From positions 20,475,841 through 20,539,840 of the forward strand of contig NC_092575.1 of assembly GCF_037975245.1 (NCBI RefSeq): 64,000 bases of DNA, given 5' to 3'. This DNA comes from Apostichopus japonicus (taxonomy: Eukaryota; Echinodermata; Holothuroidea; Aspidochirotida; Stichopodidae). Shown piece after piece: positions 24,146 to 37,770 of this stretch. A model generated the notes under the pieces. That model was given only the letters and a program-made list of their open reading frames with translations. It was not told where the DNA came from and made no database searches. Numbering within the stretch: the first letter of the stretch is position 1; each line of letters starts with the position of its first letter. A program made the translations under genes and the position numbers.

Positions 24146-24549
24146 CAGGGTTGTCCAACCTACGGCCCGCGGGCCACAGTCCGGCCCGCCGCAGGGTTGC
24201 GTCCGGCCCGCCAGAGATGCTCTACGGTGCGAAATTTTAGTGAGCAGATTTATTGATAACAATTTGAAGCTATATAGTCGATCATTCGAACCTTCTGCGG
24301 TCCAAAAAAACTGCATACAGGTCAGTTTGTGTGACACTCTCTCAGCGGAGGAAGGGGGGGCGGCTGAACTTTATTCATCTGTTTTATCAGGAAGGAAAAT
24401 AAATCAGTGCGCACGGCGCGCAGTTTTCACATTTTGTTGCCTTGGGCTTCGGGCAAAAAATCGAAAAATCGAGCGTAGGGTTCATTTGGCCCGGCCTACT
24501 TCATAATCATTCCATGTGGCCCTCCTCTGCAAAAGGTTGGACAACCCTG
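24146..24549. mobile_element. 404-bp hAT (Charlie-like) non-autonomous transposon
   Basis: Perfect 15-bp inverted ends CAGGGTTGTCCAACC (24146-24160) and GGTTGGACAACCCTG (24535-24549) are flanked by the exact 8-bp duplication ATTTAACC (24138-24145 and 24550-24557). Subterminal GGCCCGCGGGCC and repeated CCGGCCCGCC are typical of hAT-Charlie-type short elements in animals. The GC-rich ends contrast sharply with the AT-rich intron around them. Open frames crossing it on both strands are by-products of that composition. No transposase. Confidence 0.95.
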
Positions 24550-27043
24550 ATTTAACCCCTTGTCATTTTGTAACTCAATTGTCATTTGTCACATCCACAC
24601 AGCCAATTCTGCACACTAAAAGAATTGAATTCAGTAAGGAGTCACTCCAAGATAGGGTACTACAGTGGGCCACATCTACAGTATGTGTCATCTGGGGGGA
24701 GGGGGGGATTGACTACCCAAAGGGTGTAGCTACAAATGATGCATGCATCTATAGAAGTTACCTCACAGGGTGGAGAGAGAAGCAATGGAGATCAAGCGCA
24801 AATGCTCAAGGACACAACGTAATGATCTGGCCAGGACTCAAACATGCAATCCTTATATATTGTAAGCTTGCAATAACCATGTTAAAGTTCAGATATTTTT
24901 ACTCTTGTCAAAGGTTGTATTTCTAGAGAGTAAATTTTATTTTTATTTTTTTTTAAGAACATTTTTGTCACAATTTTTTTTATAAAATTTAATCAGGAAC
25001 TAATCAGTGATGGACCAAGGATTTCCAAAGAAAGATGAGGTGTGTCTACAGGGTCATTGAGGTCATTGCAGGGGGTCTGCTTCTTATTGTTAGAGACCTA
25101 AAGTACTGTACCTACAGACTCAACACTTGGTTAACTTCAGTTCTGTTAAAAGTACGGTTATAAATGTGGTATGCAATGCAATCCTTACACAGAACTTTGG
25201 GAATGATTTGTGAAGGTTAATTCTGTTTTATTCTGAATTACATAATGATCAAATAATTGCTTAAAACATGGTAGCATACCAAAGGAATTTTTTTCTTCCA
25301 TGCATGGCTAAAGGTTGGCAACCTCTGTGGTTCGTCTGGTCTGCAACCATATATCCATAAATGGTTATGACTCACACTGTGTATATAATAGCATTGGTCA
25401 GTTATACCTCCTAGCTGACATGCTTTGCATTTTTTATATATTTTTTTATTTTGTTTACTTCATATTCTGTGAATTTGTTATCCCATAAATAACATATGGC
25501 CTGAATGGACATACCAGGGCAAGGACCGAGCTGCATTCTATTATCCCTGAGTAGAGTAAAATGTCGCACTATGATTTGTTTCTTGGGTGACCCTATGTGT
25601 GTGGATGGCCTAAGGAATAAATTGTACCTGGTTTTGAAACACAAGGCAATTAATAAAAAAAATCGTAAGTGTTGTTTTGAAAGTTAATTTTAAAGCAGTT
25701 CATTTCATAATCCAGTGAAAGGTATGGAATACTTCTGAATGATTGGTGAGTGTAACCTTTGACCTTGACTGTAGGGATGTTTGTTTATTTGAACACATCT
25801 GGTAATGTTGACCTGACTTGGGTATTAACTACTGTCACAATTTTTGTTTCTTTTAAAAATTTCTTTTGGTTGAGAAGTTTTATTACCTGAGGGCAGTCAA
25901 AAATAATCTGATGATTATCATAAATAAATGATCCAAGATTAAAGTATCTTTGCTGGTCAAAATAGTTCAAGTTAAAAAAACACTTGGCTTAAATGCCAAA
26001 ACGAAAAACCTTTGCCAAAATGAAACATGAGGGCAAAAGTTTCAAATTAAAAAGGATACTTATACAGTGCTTCAATTACGTGAAGAAAATCAATTCTTGG
26101 TACAGACAGTACAAAACATTATCACCAAAGTTTAAACAAAGTGAAGGAAATATCGTATGAAAATGTCCTTTTAAATTTGGCAGGAAGAGAAAGGGCGTGG
26201 TGCCCCAGAAGTGGGGTCGTCGTGCTAAAACATTCCAGTCATTTAGTTTAGGTAGATTATCGTAAAGTGCATACATTATGGACTGATGGTCTATGTGTTA
26301 GACTTTAATATGTCTTGATGAACCTCTGATGTTTAAAGGTGTCATTCCTCACAGAAAAAATATGTATTTTAGAGACTACATTAAACCTCCACTGTTAAAT
26401 GTTAACACCGTTTAAACTGTATTTTGGATGTTCAATTTAAAGTAGCAGTCATCCTGTAAATGAAGTTACTTCAAGTCAACTGTTTTCCTCCTAGCATGTG
26501 AGACCCATACTAGGCCTATACTCAATGAATCATCAATATGTTTTTTATGTTACTTACTGCACTTGACACATCCCCTTTAACTTAACTTTCCTCAAATTTC
26601 ATTTTCTTGAACTTATAAAAGCTTGGTTAGAAAAGGGGAAAAAAAATAGTGTAATCCAATATCCTTGCAAAGCAGACAAGGCAATTCACAGGGGCTCAAG
26701 AAAACATGATAGAGGAAATAAGAAAATATTTTACTTAGTGACTTTTTTTTTTTAAGAGCAGATCATGAAAAACTAGTATAATTCTTATTGTTTTGACCTG
26801 AAAAGCAAGGGGAATTATAAAAATAAGATAATATTATCTACATCTATATGGCATTGATAGTATCAATATCAATGAAAACGGTGTAAAATTTCCATCGGAG
26901 TCTGGTTCTAGGGGTCACATTCAAAGGCTAGTGACCGAGGCTGCTAGTATAAATGTACTGAATATCATGCCTGGGAAGACAATAATAACAGGTGCCTTGA
27001 GGACAAAATTTGTTTCAAATCTCTCTTTTTTGACATTTTTTGA

Positions 27044-27075
27044 CATATATATATATATTTTTCGACATATATATA
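27044..27075. repeat. AT dinucleotide repeat pair
   Basis: Two runs of AT repeats, each preceded by GACAT, separated by TTTTTC. A simple sequence repeat of no evident function. Confidence 0.8.
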
Positions 27076-29752
27076 GTATTCCTAGATGTGAAATCTGAAT
27101 GGTTCAAAGAATATTTAAGGGCTTTGAAAAAAAAAAAAAATTTGCTAGAATTTATTTGTTGATACCAGAATTTTTTTCACTGGTGATGATGATAAAAAGC
27201 CGCTCCCAAAATATCTGTGGCTGATTGTGAACTTTAAGAGTTGGAAACTGCAGTAAATAAGAAGCAAGTCTAGACATGTCACAATTGAGATATATATTGG
27301 TTATGGTATGATCTACCTTCGGGAAACAGGATTGGAGTTGGGTGGGGGTGGGGGGTGAGGGTGGGGGGTGTGGGCGGAAGATGTTAACAGGTGTATGTAA
27401 GCATAGCTATAGTGAGCTACAGAATGCAAGCTATATTTCTTCGTTATCATTCAGTTGATTGTTTCTCCAGAAGACAGTTATTGTTTTTGTTTTATAAGCG
27501 ATTGCGTATACACCTCAACCACGAGTAAGTAAGTTAGGATATACCAGGTAATTAATTATCCTGAGTAAATATTTGAGTTCATTATGCATGCAGGGATCAG
27601 TTTTGTTGTTGTCCCTGTTGGGATTTGTGCCCGCACCTGCTTTTGTCGATGCCTGTCCACATTGCAATAATGAGTACATTTACTCTCAGAAGTGGACATC
27701 ACCATCAATTTATCAAATGAGCTTCCATTTTTCGACTTGAACAGTGGGGGTATTCAAACCGAGAGGGGCTTTCATCGAAAATGATTACACCCCCTTTGTA
27801 CCTCTTTTCCGAGAATAAAAGCAGTACAGTGATCCGAGATCAGTGTGATTATATCCTATATATGATTGACATGCAGCTCAATATATACTGCTGGGCCTAT
27901 AGTCTGCACAGCAGGGGTAATGTGCCTTGTTATGTAATTAAGGGTACTTGAAATCAATTACTCTGCTTTCCCTATAGTATAGGTGTAATTGAACCAATGT
28001 GAAATGGGTCAATACCTCACTCAACCTATAAGTGACAATTGGTCCACGTCCTTGGTCTTTCCATATCCCTTAGTGATTCAGGCTCTCTTTAGGGCCTTGG
28101 AATAATATAGCAGGTGTAATAGTTTCTAATCACTTTGAGATACAGATTGTATTTGAACAGATGAAAGCTCACCTATGTTCTTGTTACAGATACAGGATTC
28201 CTGCGGGGGCTTTATAAATGATTTGATTTTTTCCACTCTTGAGAATGGCACAGAAGAAGTACAGTTTAACACATGATGATCCACTGAATTTATAGCTTAA
28301 AGGCAAGACCCCTTGGAGGGAACATGGCACACTCAATAATTTCGCACCAGGCAGCAATTTAATCACCACAGAAGGATGGTCTGATTCCTGTCCCCCACCC
28401 TTATACCTCCCCCCCCCACTCTTTCAATTTCAAACCTGAATTGGGGTCCCTGTACGACCATATGAAATTTCCTATTGTTTTTCTGAGTCAAGTCAAGCGA
28501 TTGATAAGGCACAAATGCAAAGTCACAAAAATGACCAGAATGCTATAAGTAGACTCTTAGAGAAATGAGAGAACTTGTATCAAAGAATATAGGAGAAGCA
28601 CAAAATTTCATAAAAATCAATACTTTAAATGAGGACCAAATCAGAACCTAAGGTGCATGATGAAATTTTAAGTAAATTTATGAGCGTGCAGACAAACTTA
28701 CTGACATTCTGTTTTACAGATCGTGTAAGTTCCATGTGATTTTGGTGTGTTTGTATGTGTAAAATAGACAATTGCTTCGGAACCTTGAATCAAGATTTTC
28801 TGACTTATTTCTGAACTTTTATGACAATTTATAAATTCTTAAACCCAAAGAGTCAGCTGAGGGTCATCTCCCATATGAAATTAATCTGTTACTGTCTCCC
28901 AAGAAGTTGACCTTGAAGAACATCTTCAGTTTCCGTAAATCTGTACATCAGTTATAAACTCATTCCTCCAAAAAAAAGGCTTTTCATAAAAAAAAAACAT
29001 AATAAAATGATGTCATGAATTACTGATATGACATGATGCTTCTGACCTTATGACTGTCCATGTTACTTAACACTAAAAACCACATGATAGCAGTGTAGGT
29101 CATTTGATTGACTCTAATTTTCAAATAATGAACTTAAATTTCAATATGTTACCATTGTTTTTTTTTATTTGGGGGGGGGGGAGCTTTTTACATGCCCAGG
29201 ACGTGCAGGGCAATAAAATGACGAGGATGGAAGAAAATGTTTTAATTACTTGCTCGTCAATCTCACTTGGGAAAAATTCTTGGAGGCTATTTCTTGATTT
29301 GATATCTGATTGCAATCTTGTCCTTGAGTACTGTAATACATACATGTCAGACTTGCACAAATCCAGACTATAATCATTATACCCCTGGTACTCAATAGTA
29401 ACAAATTATTGCTCTCCTTGGCTTTATTTCCTCTCGTTTTATTGTGTTTTTATTCCCTTTCATTGGAGGTCTCAACTTAAAGAGACAGTCAGTTGGACCA
29501 GGGGTGGACTTCATTTCAGGGCATAAATTGCCACCAGCTCAGTAATGCAAGTTTTAAGCTTTACGTCTCACTTTGACCTGTCCAAGGACCCGGAGTCGGT
29601 ATGGCCGGTAGTTTAATTCTCCTCTGAATAAAGCATCAACAAGCAATGTCCTTTAATGCTACTTATATTATTCATACAGAGCAAGGCATCTGAAATGTCT
29701 ATTAAACACGGCGGAAGCCAGTGAGCTACTCTAAATGTCATAATATTAATCC

Positions 29753-30312
29753 TGAACCCTGAATCAGTCAAATGGATGTTTAAAGTACTGCAAGAGTCTG
29801 AAATTATTTTAGACCTGACATGAGTTAAGTTTTATTTTTAAAGGTGCTAATTCACTTTAACCATAACCAAGGTTTGTTCAAGTATAAGATAGACAATTTG
29901 GCTGAATTAGAACATATCAGTGAAAGTTACTTACTATATCTGCCAGACATATTTCTCGGAGATGCTGCGTCCCTTTTTAAAATGAACCCGACATCAACCA
30001 GTCAGTCTGTTCCGAGGATGGTCTGCCTCGGCTATCAATTTGATTTGATGACGTTCAGTTGAAATAGATCAATATTTCTTTAGTTTTGCGCTCTGGTAGT
30101 TTTTTGATCTCAGTATATCCATGTGTCTCTCTCTCTATGTTTCAGCTGCCTGCTTTAATTAAATCATAAACGGAAAATCCTCCTGTACTTCTTTGTGTAA
30201 CTTGTATCTTTTAAATACTCTGAACCCTGAATCATTCAATGGATGCTTAAAGTACTGTAAGAGGCTGAAATTATTTTAGACTTTACATGAGTTTAAGTTT
30301 TATTTTTAAAGA
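29753..30312. repeat. direct duplication of about 92 bp, 468 bp apart
   Basis: Copies at 29753-29845 and 30221-30312 share TGAACCCTGAATCA, TTTAAAGTACTG or CTTAAAGTACTG, CTGAAATTATTTTAGAC and GTTTTATTTTTAAAG in order, with scattered substitutions. The spacer shows no repeat structure that I recognise. It could be the edges of an unrecognised mobile element or a segmental duplication. Confidence 0.75.
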
Positions 30313-33300
30313 AGCTATGGTTCTCAGAAATTCTTCAAAACAATAGTATATATCATGTATTGTAATGTGTGAAGAAAAGACAAAAAAACCCAGGCAAACC
30401 AATTTTCAGTTTCTCAATTAAATAAAAATGGGATCACCCCCAAATGGCTATACAGGGGATCACCCCAAATTAAAAGACTTGATAGCTTATCAACTTGATA
30501 TCCTGAGGTCCAATTGGCCCCAATCCCATTCTTGCTCAATTCTTGCTCATTTGCTCATTTGCTCATTTGAAAATAAAATTTGGTGAGTGTGATGATCAGA
30601 AAGTTACAAAACAAATCAAAACTTAAATCTGTAAGTTGCCAAACTAGTGTCCTCATTGAAGATGACTCACAATATGCAAATTTGATAACATAGCAATGAG
30701 TTATAGCTCAGGCCCTCTCAAGGTGAGAGATATTTAACTAGTAGTTGTTATAAACTCATTCATCGAAAGGTGCATTATTACACCAAAGACATCAAACAAA
30801 AAGCTAAATGGCCAAAAATGACTAAAAACTCTCAAGGTTAACGTTTACAAGAATCAGGTTTTCCCACAGTCGATAGACTGATGACTGTACTGTATGATCA
30901 ACCAAAACATAATCAAAGTAAGAAGTAATAGTCTATATAGGTTTTATAGCCCACTAAAGAGTTGATCGAAAGCCATTCACACCTCTATTTTAGTTAGACT
31001 GCCGGTTTCATTTTTTGATGCTTCGTCGAACATGCCTGTGGTTTTGAGAATATTGATCCCCTCATTGCTTCTAAAGAACCTTAGTCAAACTGTTTATCGC
31101 TCACGGTTAGTTCGATCTGGGTTTTATTTTCTCTGTGATGTTTGTAATTCCTACTTGGAGTACGGTATTGATTTAACGTGTTTGTGTGAAGTTTAAAGAC
31201 CAAAGATGAGCGGTTCCTAACGATTCTCGCAGAAGTGCGGAGAGTCTTCAAGGTAAACAAGCTGTCTTGTATCACATCACAGAGGGAATTGCAATGATAA
31301 CTTGTGATTGGTCATAGAAAGAATCGCAAGGCTTTAAGTGAGAAATCACATTCTGATCGTATTGGCAAATTAAGTTATCAAAGTACAATTCCATCATATA
31401 TTTTCCTTGTTTAATTTTTTTTTTTTCAATCTTTCATTTTTTTGTGTCACTTTTTGTAAGAGTACACCGTAAAACCTAGCAAACGTGAATGATTAAAACT
31501 GCAAATCTATCCCCTTTGATTATTTTTAAGTTTTTGAAACCTAATATTTAACTAATTTAACCTGTATCTCAAGACGGATCTATCTCTTGCGACAAACTCC
31601 TATAAAGGTGAGGACAGCATAAAAAAGTGGCTGGTAGCTACAAGGTACTTCTATGTATATTGGTTACAGTGTCCAGAAGACTTGACCAGAAGTAATTAAG
31701 GTTTAAATCAAACTTTTGTTAAAAACTACATTATTTATTGTATATAAAGAAAAGACATATCAGATAAAAATGGACTATGTACAATACTATGGATGCTTTC
31801 ACCACATCAAAGAGCGGAGGGTGGGCTTTGTGGCCTAAATCTCCCCCTCTGACTAGAAAATCTATATCTGATAGAACCCTAGGAGGTTACTAGAGCAGTG
31901 ATTGTTATAGTCCTAAGGATTAACATGGATTGTAAGGCTGGATTATGGGCTGAAAATGAATCATCATTAAAGGGTTAAATACTGTAACAACCAGGAACAA
32001 GAACCTTTGTTGTATTAATGCCAGTCTGACCCTAATCAAATTAATGGATTTGCCATATGCTGGGAACATGCCAAATAAAATTATCTGTGAAATAGTTTAT
32101 GATGAATTTCAATCTTCTCAGGGGATTTACGACATCTGGTAATTCAGTTAAGTTGTAAAATTGTGACAGACATTGTAATCTTTGGAAATTAACTTAGTCC
32201 TTCAATTGAATTTATTTTGGAGAAAAGGGAGGGATGAGGAAGGAGCATAGGGGGTAGGACATAGGGGGGATGGACAATTCTCAGATCTGAAATTCGATCT
32301 CCAAAGAGTAATGATAAATGATGATTCTGACTCAGACAAAATGTTGAACTGTCATTCGTTGGAGATGGTTTTTGGAAATGTGTAGAGTTTAAGAGATTTT
32401 GTAGAATTATAGCTCTAACTTATGAAAAATTACAAATGTTGACATTATTGATTTGCATTCTTTTACCTATGTTTCCCTTTTGTAAATCCTTCCAGGATTG
32501 TCTCTTTCGCATCCCTGCAGAGATAAATGGCCAAGATATATATTATACAGCCTCACAAACTGTTACTCCTCTCTTTACCTGACCAACATAAAGAAGTCAA
32601 CCCTGATAAAAATTTGTAAACGCACATTCCTATCCTCTGAAAAAAAATCCTCTACTTGGTTAAATTGATAAATTCTAAAAGGCCAATTTTTGCATTTGAT
32701 TTCACTGTAGTATTGGAGTTTTTACTAGCAATTTTACCTCTGGAGTATTACTGTCAAGAAAATCACAAAATTTAATTGGTTAAGCTAAGACACCAACCAA
32801 GATTTTTTTCACCAAATGAAGGTTAATTTTGAATTCAATCGATGCATAAATTCAATCGATGAATCTCTGAAATCAAGGCATGAATGACTTTGATTTTACA
32901 AATTTCCGCCCCTCCTGGACAAGTTTTTCCCGTTCTGTAAATTTGTATGATCTTTAATCTTAAATTCTTGAAATTCACAAATTTTTCCAACTTTTTTTTC
33001 CATCATCATTTGATATAAATCTATACTGTACTGATCAACTGCATGGTTGTGGGAGAGTTAAAGTACCATCCAATTATAGTAGAAGAATCGGAAATCGACC
33101 AAAATCATCATAAAATGCCGCCTTAAAGGCTTCGGAAGATCCATCAGCTGTTCTATTGTTTGACAATATTTCTTTCTATCCCCAATTTTGTTGGGTAGAC
33201 CAACAGTAGGAGGTTGGCCTTTAATATCCTTTGCATGGACAATAACAGCTGAAGAGGATAACAACTTGATTTAAGGAACAAGGACAAATTGAAAAGGCAG

Positions 33301-34483
33301 TGATTACATCTGGTCTTTCAGTCTTGTTATAAACCCTCCATGCAGTGATTTCAGTATTGTGTCAACTAAGAGCCGATTGTCAACAACAGATTCTCTTCAG
33401 AAAAAAAAGAAGAAAAATCGAAAGCTATTTCGAAATACTCGAAAGCCCATGCATCCGAAAAGAGGCCTTACTTCAATAGAGTACTCTTCTCTTCACTTGT
33501 TTTTTTTTTCGTCTTTTTTTTTTGGCTTTGTAAAATTCCGTCATCGTTACTTTGGTAGGAAAGTGCATTTAGTTGGAGAAATTTTGATTCGACTCTCTCT
33601 TGAAGCTGTGTGTTGTGTTTTCTCTTTTGACATACTCAAAAGCTCACAGTGACAAGTTCTATTTCCTATCTGTAAAAGCATTTGGTAATGTTTACTGCAG
33701 TAGGTCTATTAAAACAAGCTTGTGTTGTGTGTTTTATGGTCATCTTGTCGGAATGATTTCTTTGTGAAAAAGGAGATTCTGTAAAGAGACAGACTTACAA
33801 CTCTCAGGATTGATGGATGAGACAAGACAGAAAATGAGTGACTTTTTTGAATATTGATTAATTGAAGTTACAGCTTTTTTGGGCTAAAAATTGACTGCTT
33901 ACTTTTTGTTTTTCGAGCTGTTTTGAGTGGAGGTGTTTACTTCTTTTTTTTTTTATCTGTGGAGGCATTCAATGGATGCATGTTGTTTTTTGGAGGGATT
34001 TTGGCTGGCTGTATTTAATTTGCAGTATTGTGTTATACCTGTGTGCTAGCTACTGTTATTAGTTAAAATCGACGGCAATATATTACAAATGGAGCCACCA
34101 TGCGATTTGTAAGTATTTATTGAAAGCTTTTGTTTTCGTATATATATATATTTTGTCTTGGTTATTATTGCTGTAAATATTACCGTACGTAGTTTGGAAT
34201 TTGGAATTTGGAATTTGATTTTTTGACATCTTGTGATATTAAAATGTCACAAGGTACTTCAAATTACTGTCTTTTTATACATATCTTGACTATTTCTAAT
34301 ACAGATATAGATTATACGTCAATTGTACAAAATGTAACCACACCTACAATGTTGTTATGGTTACAGAATATATTATTGTTGGAAGTAATTTGTTGGAATA
34401 TCCATAAAATTGTGAATTATGACTATTTTGTCAATCTACATCCAATTAAACTAACGGTGGATAAAGGATGTGATAAAGTAAGG

Positions 34484-34735
34484 GGAACAGGGCCAGGGAA
34501 TAGAGGGAGGTAGGATCCGAGAAATGGAGGGGGCCAGGGAAAAGAGGGAGGTAAGATCCAGGGAATGGAGGGGTACTAGCCAGGGAAAGGAGGGTGATAG
34601 GAACCAGGGAATGGAGGGAGAAAGGCCAGGGAAGGGAGGGAGCCACGGAATGGAAGAGGAGAGGGACCAGGGAATGTAGGGAGTTAAGGGCCAGGGACTG
34701 GAGGGGATAGGGACCAGGGAATGGAGGGAGCCAGT
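34484..34735. repeat. purine-rich minisatellite
   Basis: About ten imperfect units of roughly 18-40 bases are built on CCAGGGAATGGAGGGAG. The plus strand is nearly all purine apart from the CC of each unit, with many GGG runs, so it could form triplex or G-quadruplex structures. The proline/leucine-rich frame on the minus strand is a repeat artefact. Confidence 0.88.
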
Positions 34736-35572
34736 ATTTTTATTTTACTTCACTCTTCTCTTACCTGTCCCCAAACTACATTGGCACTTTCCTATGTATA
34801 CTGTTCCTAAGCTACATGGCTGGAATCATTAAAATACAGTTCTATTTGATATTGTACAGAAATCTGATTCCAATTTGTTCACAAAGTTCTTTTAAATCGC
34901 GGAATACCCAAGAACACACACACAGTCTCTCTCCCTCTGTCTCTGAAACATCTTTACCATACCCTCTCCAAAATTCCAGATTATAAGATGGTTTTCAAAG
35001 TAATTTTTCAAAGCTAATGGAAGAGTCGAGGACAGCCAATCAACCTGGTTTTGCTACTAACTTTAACGCTCATTTACGTGAAAAATTGTCATGGTAACTT
35101 AATTCATTTGCTGCTCTTGTCCTTCAAAATGAGTGAGTTTTGTAAACTCAAATTGATTACACAAAATAACTCAATGATTGGCATAATTTGGAAATCCTGA
35201 GGGAAATTGGGAAAAAAGTTAATAAAGCTTTGTGAGGAAGATGTTGTTTGAAAATGAAGTAAAATAGCAAGATACAGAAAGGTGGGGGGAGGGGGGGGGG
35301 TGAAACAAAAGAATGTTTGGAAAAGAGTTTGAATTCAACTGTGATGAATGATTTGACATTTGAAGCATCAATTTCCAATTGCTCATCAAGCGCTAGCAAT
35401 TTATCCAAGACAAAGTCACCCCAATACAAGAATGAGGGCATATAAATTATCTGGTAACGCATTTAGTTCTATGGTATGCAAAATGGTGAAGTTGCTATTA
35501 CACATTGCAAGTGCATTAAGATGAATAACAGGTTTTGGTTCCTTGCCAGAGGCATAATGAATCTATGCGATG

Positions 35573-35631
35573 GTGTGTGTGTGTGTATGTACATACTGTG
35601 TGTGTGTGTATGTATGTATGTATGTATGTGA
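35573..35631. repeat. TG and TATG microsatellite
   Basis: TG runs at 35573-35586 and 35597-35609 are followed by TATG tetranucleotides to 35631. A simple sequence repeat. Confidence 0.9.
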
Positions 35632-36104
35632 CACTCGCTTATAAACACGGTAACTCAAAAAGTTAATGGTAGATTTACTTCATACTTGGTTTGTGGATCT
35701 GTCTTATTGAGTACAAGAATGGTCATTTGCTCTACATTAGTCAGATAATTACAGTATTTTTAATTTTGAGCAAATTGTATGGCAAGGAGTCACAAAGCTA
35801 ACTGGCTTTCTGGTTATACACTAAAGGATACTATTTTCAGCATTCAGTGAAAACGAGTTAATTCGTAAACCCCACAAAACTGCTTCAACAAAATGTGAAC
35901 AGAAATTTATCGACAGGGAGTGACAGACCAATATGTTTCACGAGGAATCATTTATCCAGTACCCAGTACCCAATATGAGCAAAATGCTATAAAGTTACGG
36001 TACGAAGATGTATAGTAATTTTGTACACAGGAACCATAGCACTTTGTGAGAGAGACAGTTCGGAGCCTGCAGAACTGCTACACAAATTTTTTTTTTTGGG
36101 GGGG

Positions 36105-36217
36105 GGGAGTTTTGGGGGGCTTGGTACCAGCAGCCTTCCTGCCCATGGCCAAAGGATTGGGGAGGGAGTTTTGGGGGGCTTGGTACCAGCAGCCTTACCT
36201 GCCCATGGCCAAAGGAT
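36105..36217. repeat. two-copy tandem repeat of 59-60 bp
   Basis: Two nearly identical units start with GGGAGTTTTGGGGGGCTTGG and contain TACCAGCAGCC and TGCCCATGGCCAAAGGAT. They differ by about one base insertion (CCTTCCT versus CCTTACCT). High identity indicates a recent duplication. A T-run followed by a G-run precedes it at 36088-36107. Glycine/leucine-rich frames here are not genes. Confidence 0.9.
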
Positions 36218-37610
36218 AAAGGGCCCTACAAGAGTTTATGAGTATTTAATCAAAACATACCCTCTTGGAGTACCATATTTTTTTACTGAAATTAAAGAAT
36301 TCAATCGATTCTAATGTTTTATTCACTGCAGTCGTCATATTTGGCACATTTATAGCATTTAATGAGACTTCAGTATAAAATATTATTACCCAAGAAATGT
36401 TGAAAAAAATTCCTCCATCATCAAAACTTTTATTCCGAGTTCCCTCCTTCCTTCCATGTTTATGCATACCAGACAGCAGTATAGGTCCATCTAGCCTTTT
36501 GTTCCAATAATTTATCTCTTCCTTATCTCCACTCATGTGACTAATTAATTTCCTTGATTAATTCATCGCCAGATTTATCAGGGAGAAAAAAAAAGACAGG
36601 AAACAGAAAGACAAAGAAAAGGAAGTTAGATAAAACATTTTAACCAAATAAGGCGATTAAACGCAAGATCTTATCCTGAAATTGGAAATCTAGTTAAGCA
36701 TGCCTTCCTGAGTTTTATCTCTGCAGCCAGACTTTATCTACGGAGGTGACTGGATTAATCGGCAGAGGTGGTCCAACATGCAGCCGGGTGTGAAACTGTT
36801 TTCAACATTTTTTCTCCCCAGGGTCCTAGAATGAGTTCATGGTGTCTTTTTCCCCAGAGGGGGAAAGTGTTGGAACAAAAAAGACCCAGATTGGCAGGCA
36901 CTTGAATGACTCGAGTAGGATTCTTGCATACTTAATAGGATTCTGTCCGACTTAAAAAAGAGCTCTCTGAAAATGTAGAAATATATCTCGTAAATCGTCA
37001 AGAGGGCAGATTTGGTTAAAATCCGTGAGAATAAATTGCGATCGGTTTGAAACTTGAAGATGACAGAATTTCAAAGGAATCTGGTATGCGGAGGGGTGGA
37101 ATTTGAATAGTACAGTATGAGTCACAGCCGAGGTGAACCGGTGTTCTCTAAATCTCACCAAGACTGAAATATCTCTCTGGACTGCTGAAATTGCTGTGGT
37201 GAAAATAAGTAATCTGTTGGCATGAGACTTTGTCGCAGTCAGAGTAATAATATGACAGCCTATTCCTAAATATTTAAATAGGGAATTGGGTCGTGAGATT
37301 AGGGAATTGTAACCAAATTGTCAGTCTGTCATTGTTTTTCGGAAGTGAACGAAAAACCTAAAAACTTAACATGCTGTCAAAAGTCATTCTTTTAGGTAGT
37401 GTTTTGCGTTGAGTCATTTGTGTTATACCAATCATTAGCTGTAGTATGTTTGTCCGTAAGACAGTTTGGCGATTATTTTTGACAAAAAAGAAAAATTAAT
37501 AAGTAAATAAAGAAACTTAAGGGAAGAAGGAATGAATGGATGGATGGACTAGAGTTGGAAAAGAGTTGATAAGGACACAAGTTGGACAAGGACAAGAGAC
37601 ATGGACAAGA

Positions 37611-37770
37611 GTTACAGAGTTGTTAACAATTAACTAATTCATAATCATGGATGTTAAATAAGAATCTAAGCGACTGACTTCGGTCAGCTTGCTGCTTTGA
37701 TAAGCCAATGAGACTTCTTTGCGAGTTCCTGCTTGCAGGAGGATCTAAAATACATACATACATACATACA
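37611..37770 (+). mobile_element. tRNA-derived SINE, copy 3 (5'-truncated, opposite orientation)
   Basis: It contains GTTACAGAGTTGTTAACAAT, TCATAATCATGGATGTTAAAT, TGACTTCGGTCAGCTTGC, GCGAGTTCCTGCTTGCAGGA and a CATA tail ending at 37770. This is the reverse complement of the bodies at 171 and 21622. The tRNA head is absent, the usual outcome of incomplete target-primed reverse transcription. CAGGA/TCCTG pairing in TCCTGCTTGCAGGA is kept in all three copies. Confidence 0.85.

Noticed and set aside
24240-24926. Open frames of 88 and 136 codons, plus strand
   Set aside because: The first lies within the hAT MITE, and the second starts inside it and runs into unrelated intron sequence. No coding signature.
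33359-33652. Lys/Arg-rich then Phe-rich open frame of 97 codons
   Set aside because: Driven by A-runs and T-runs, no motif, no splice or promoter support.
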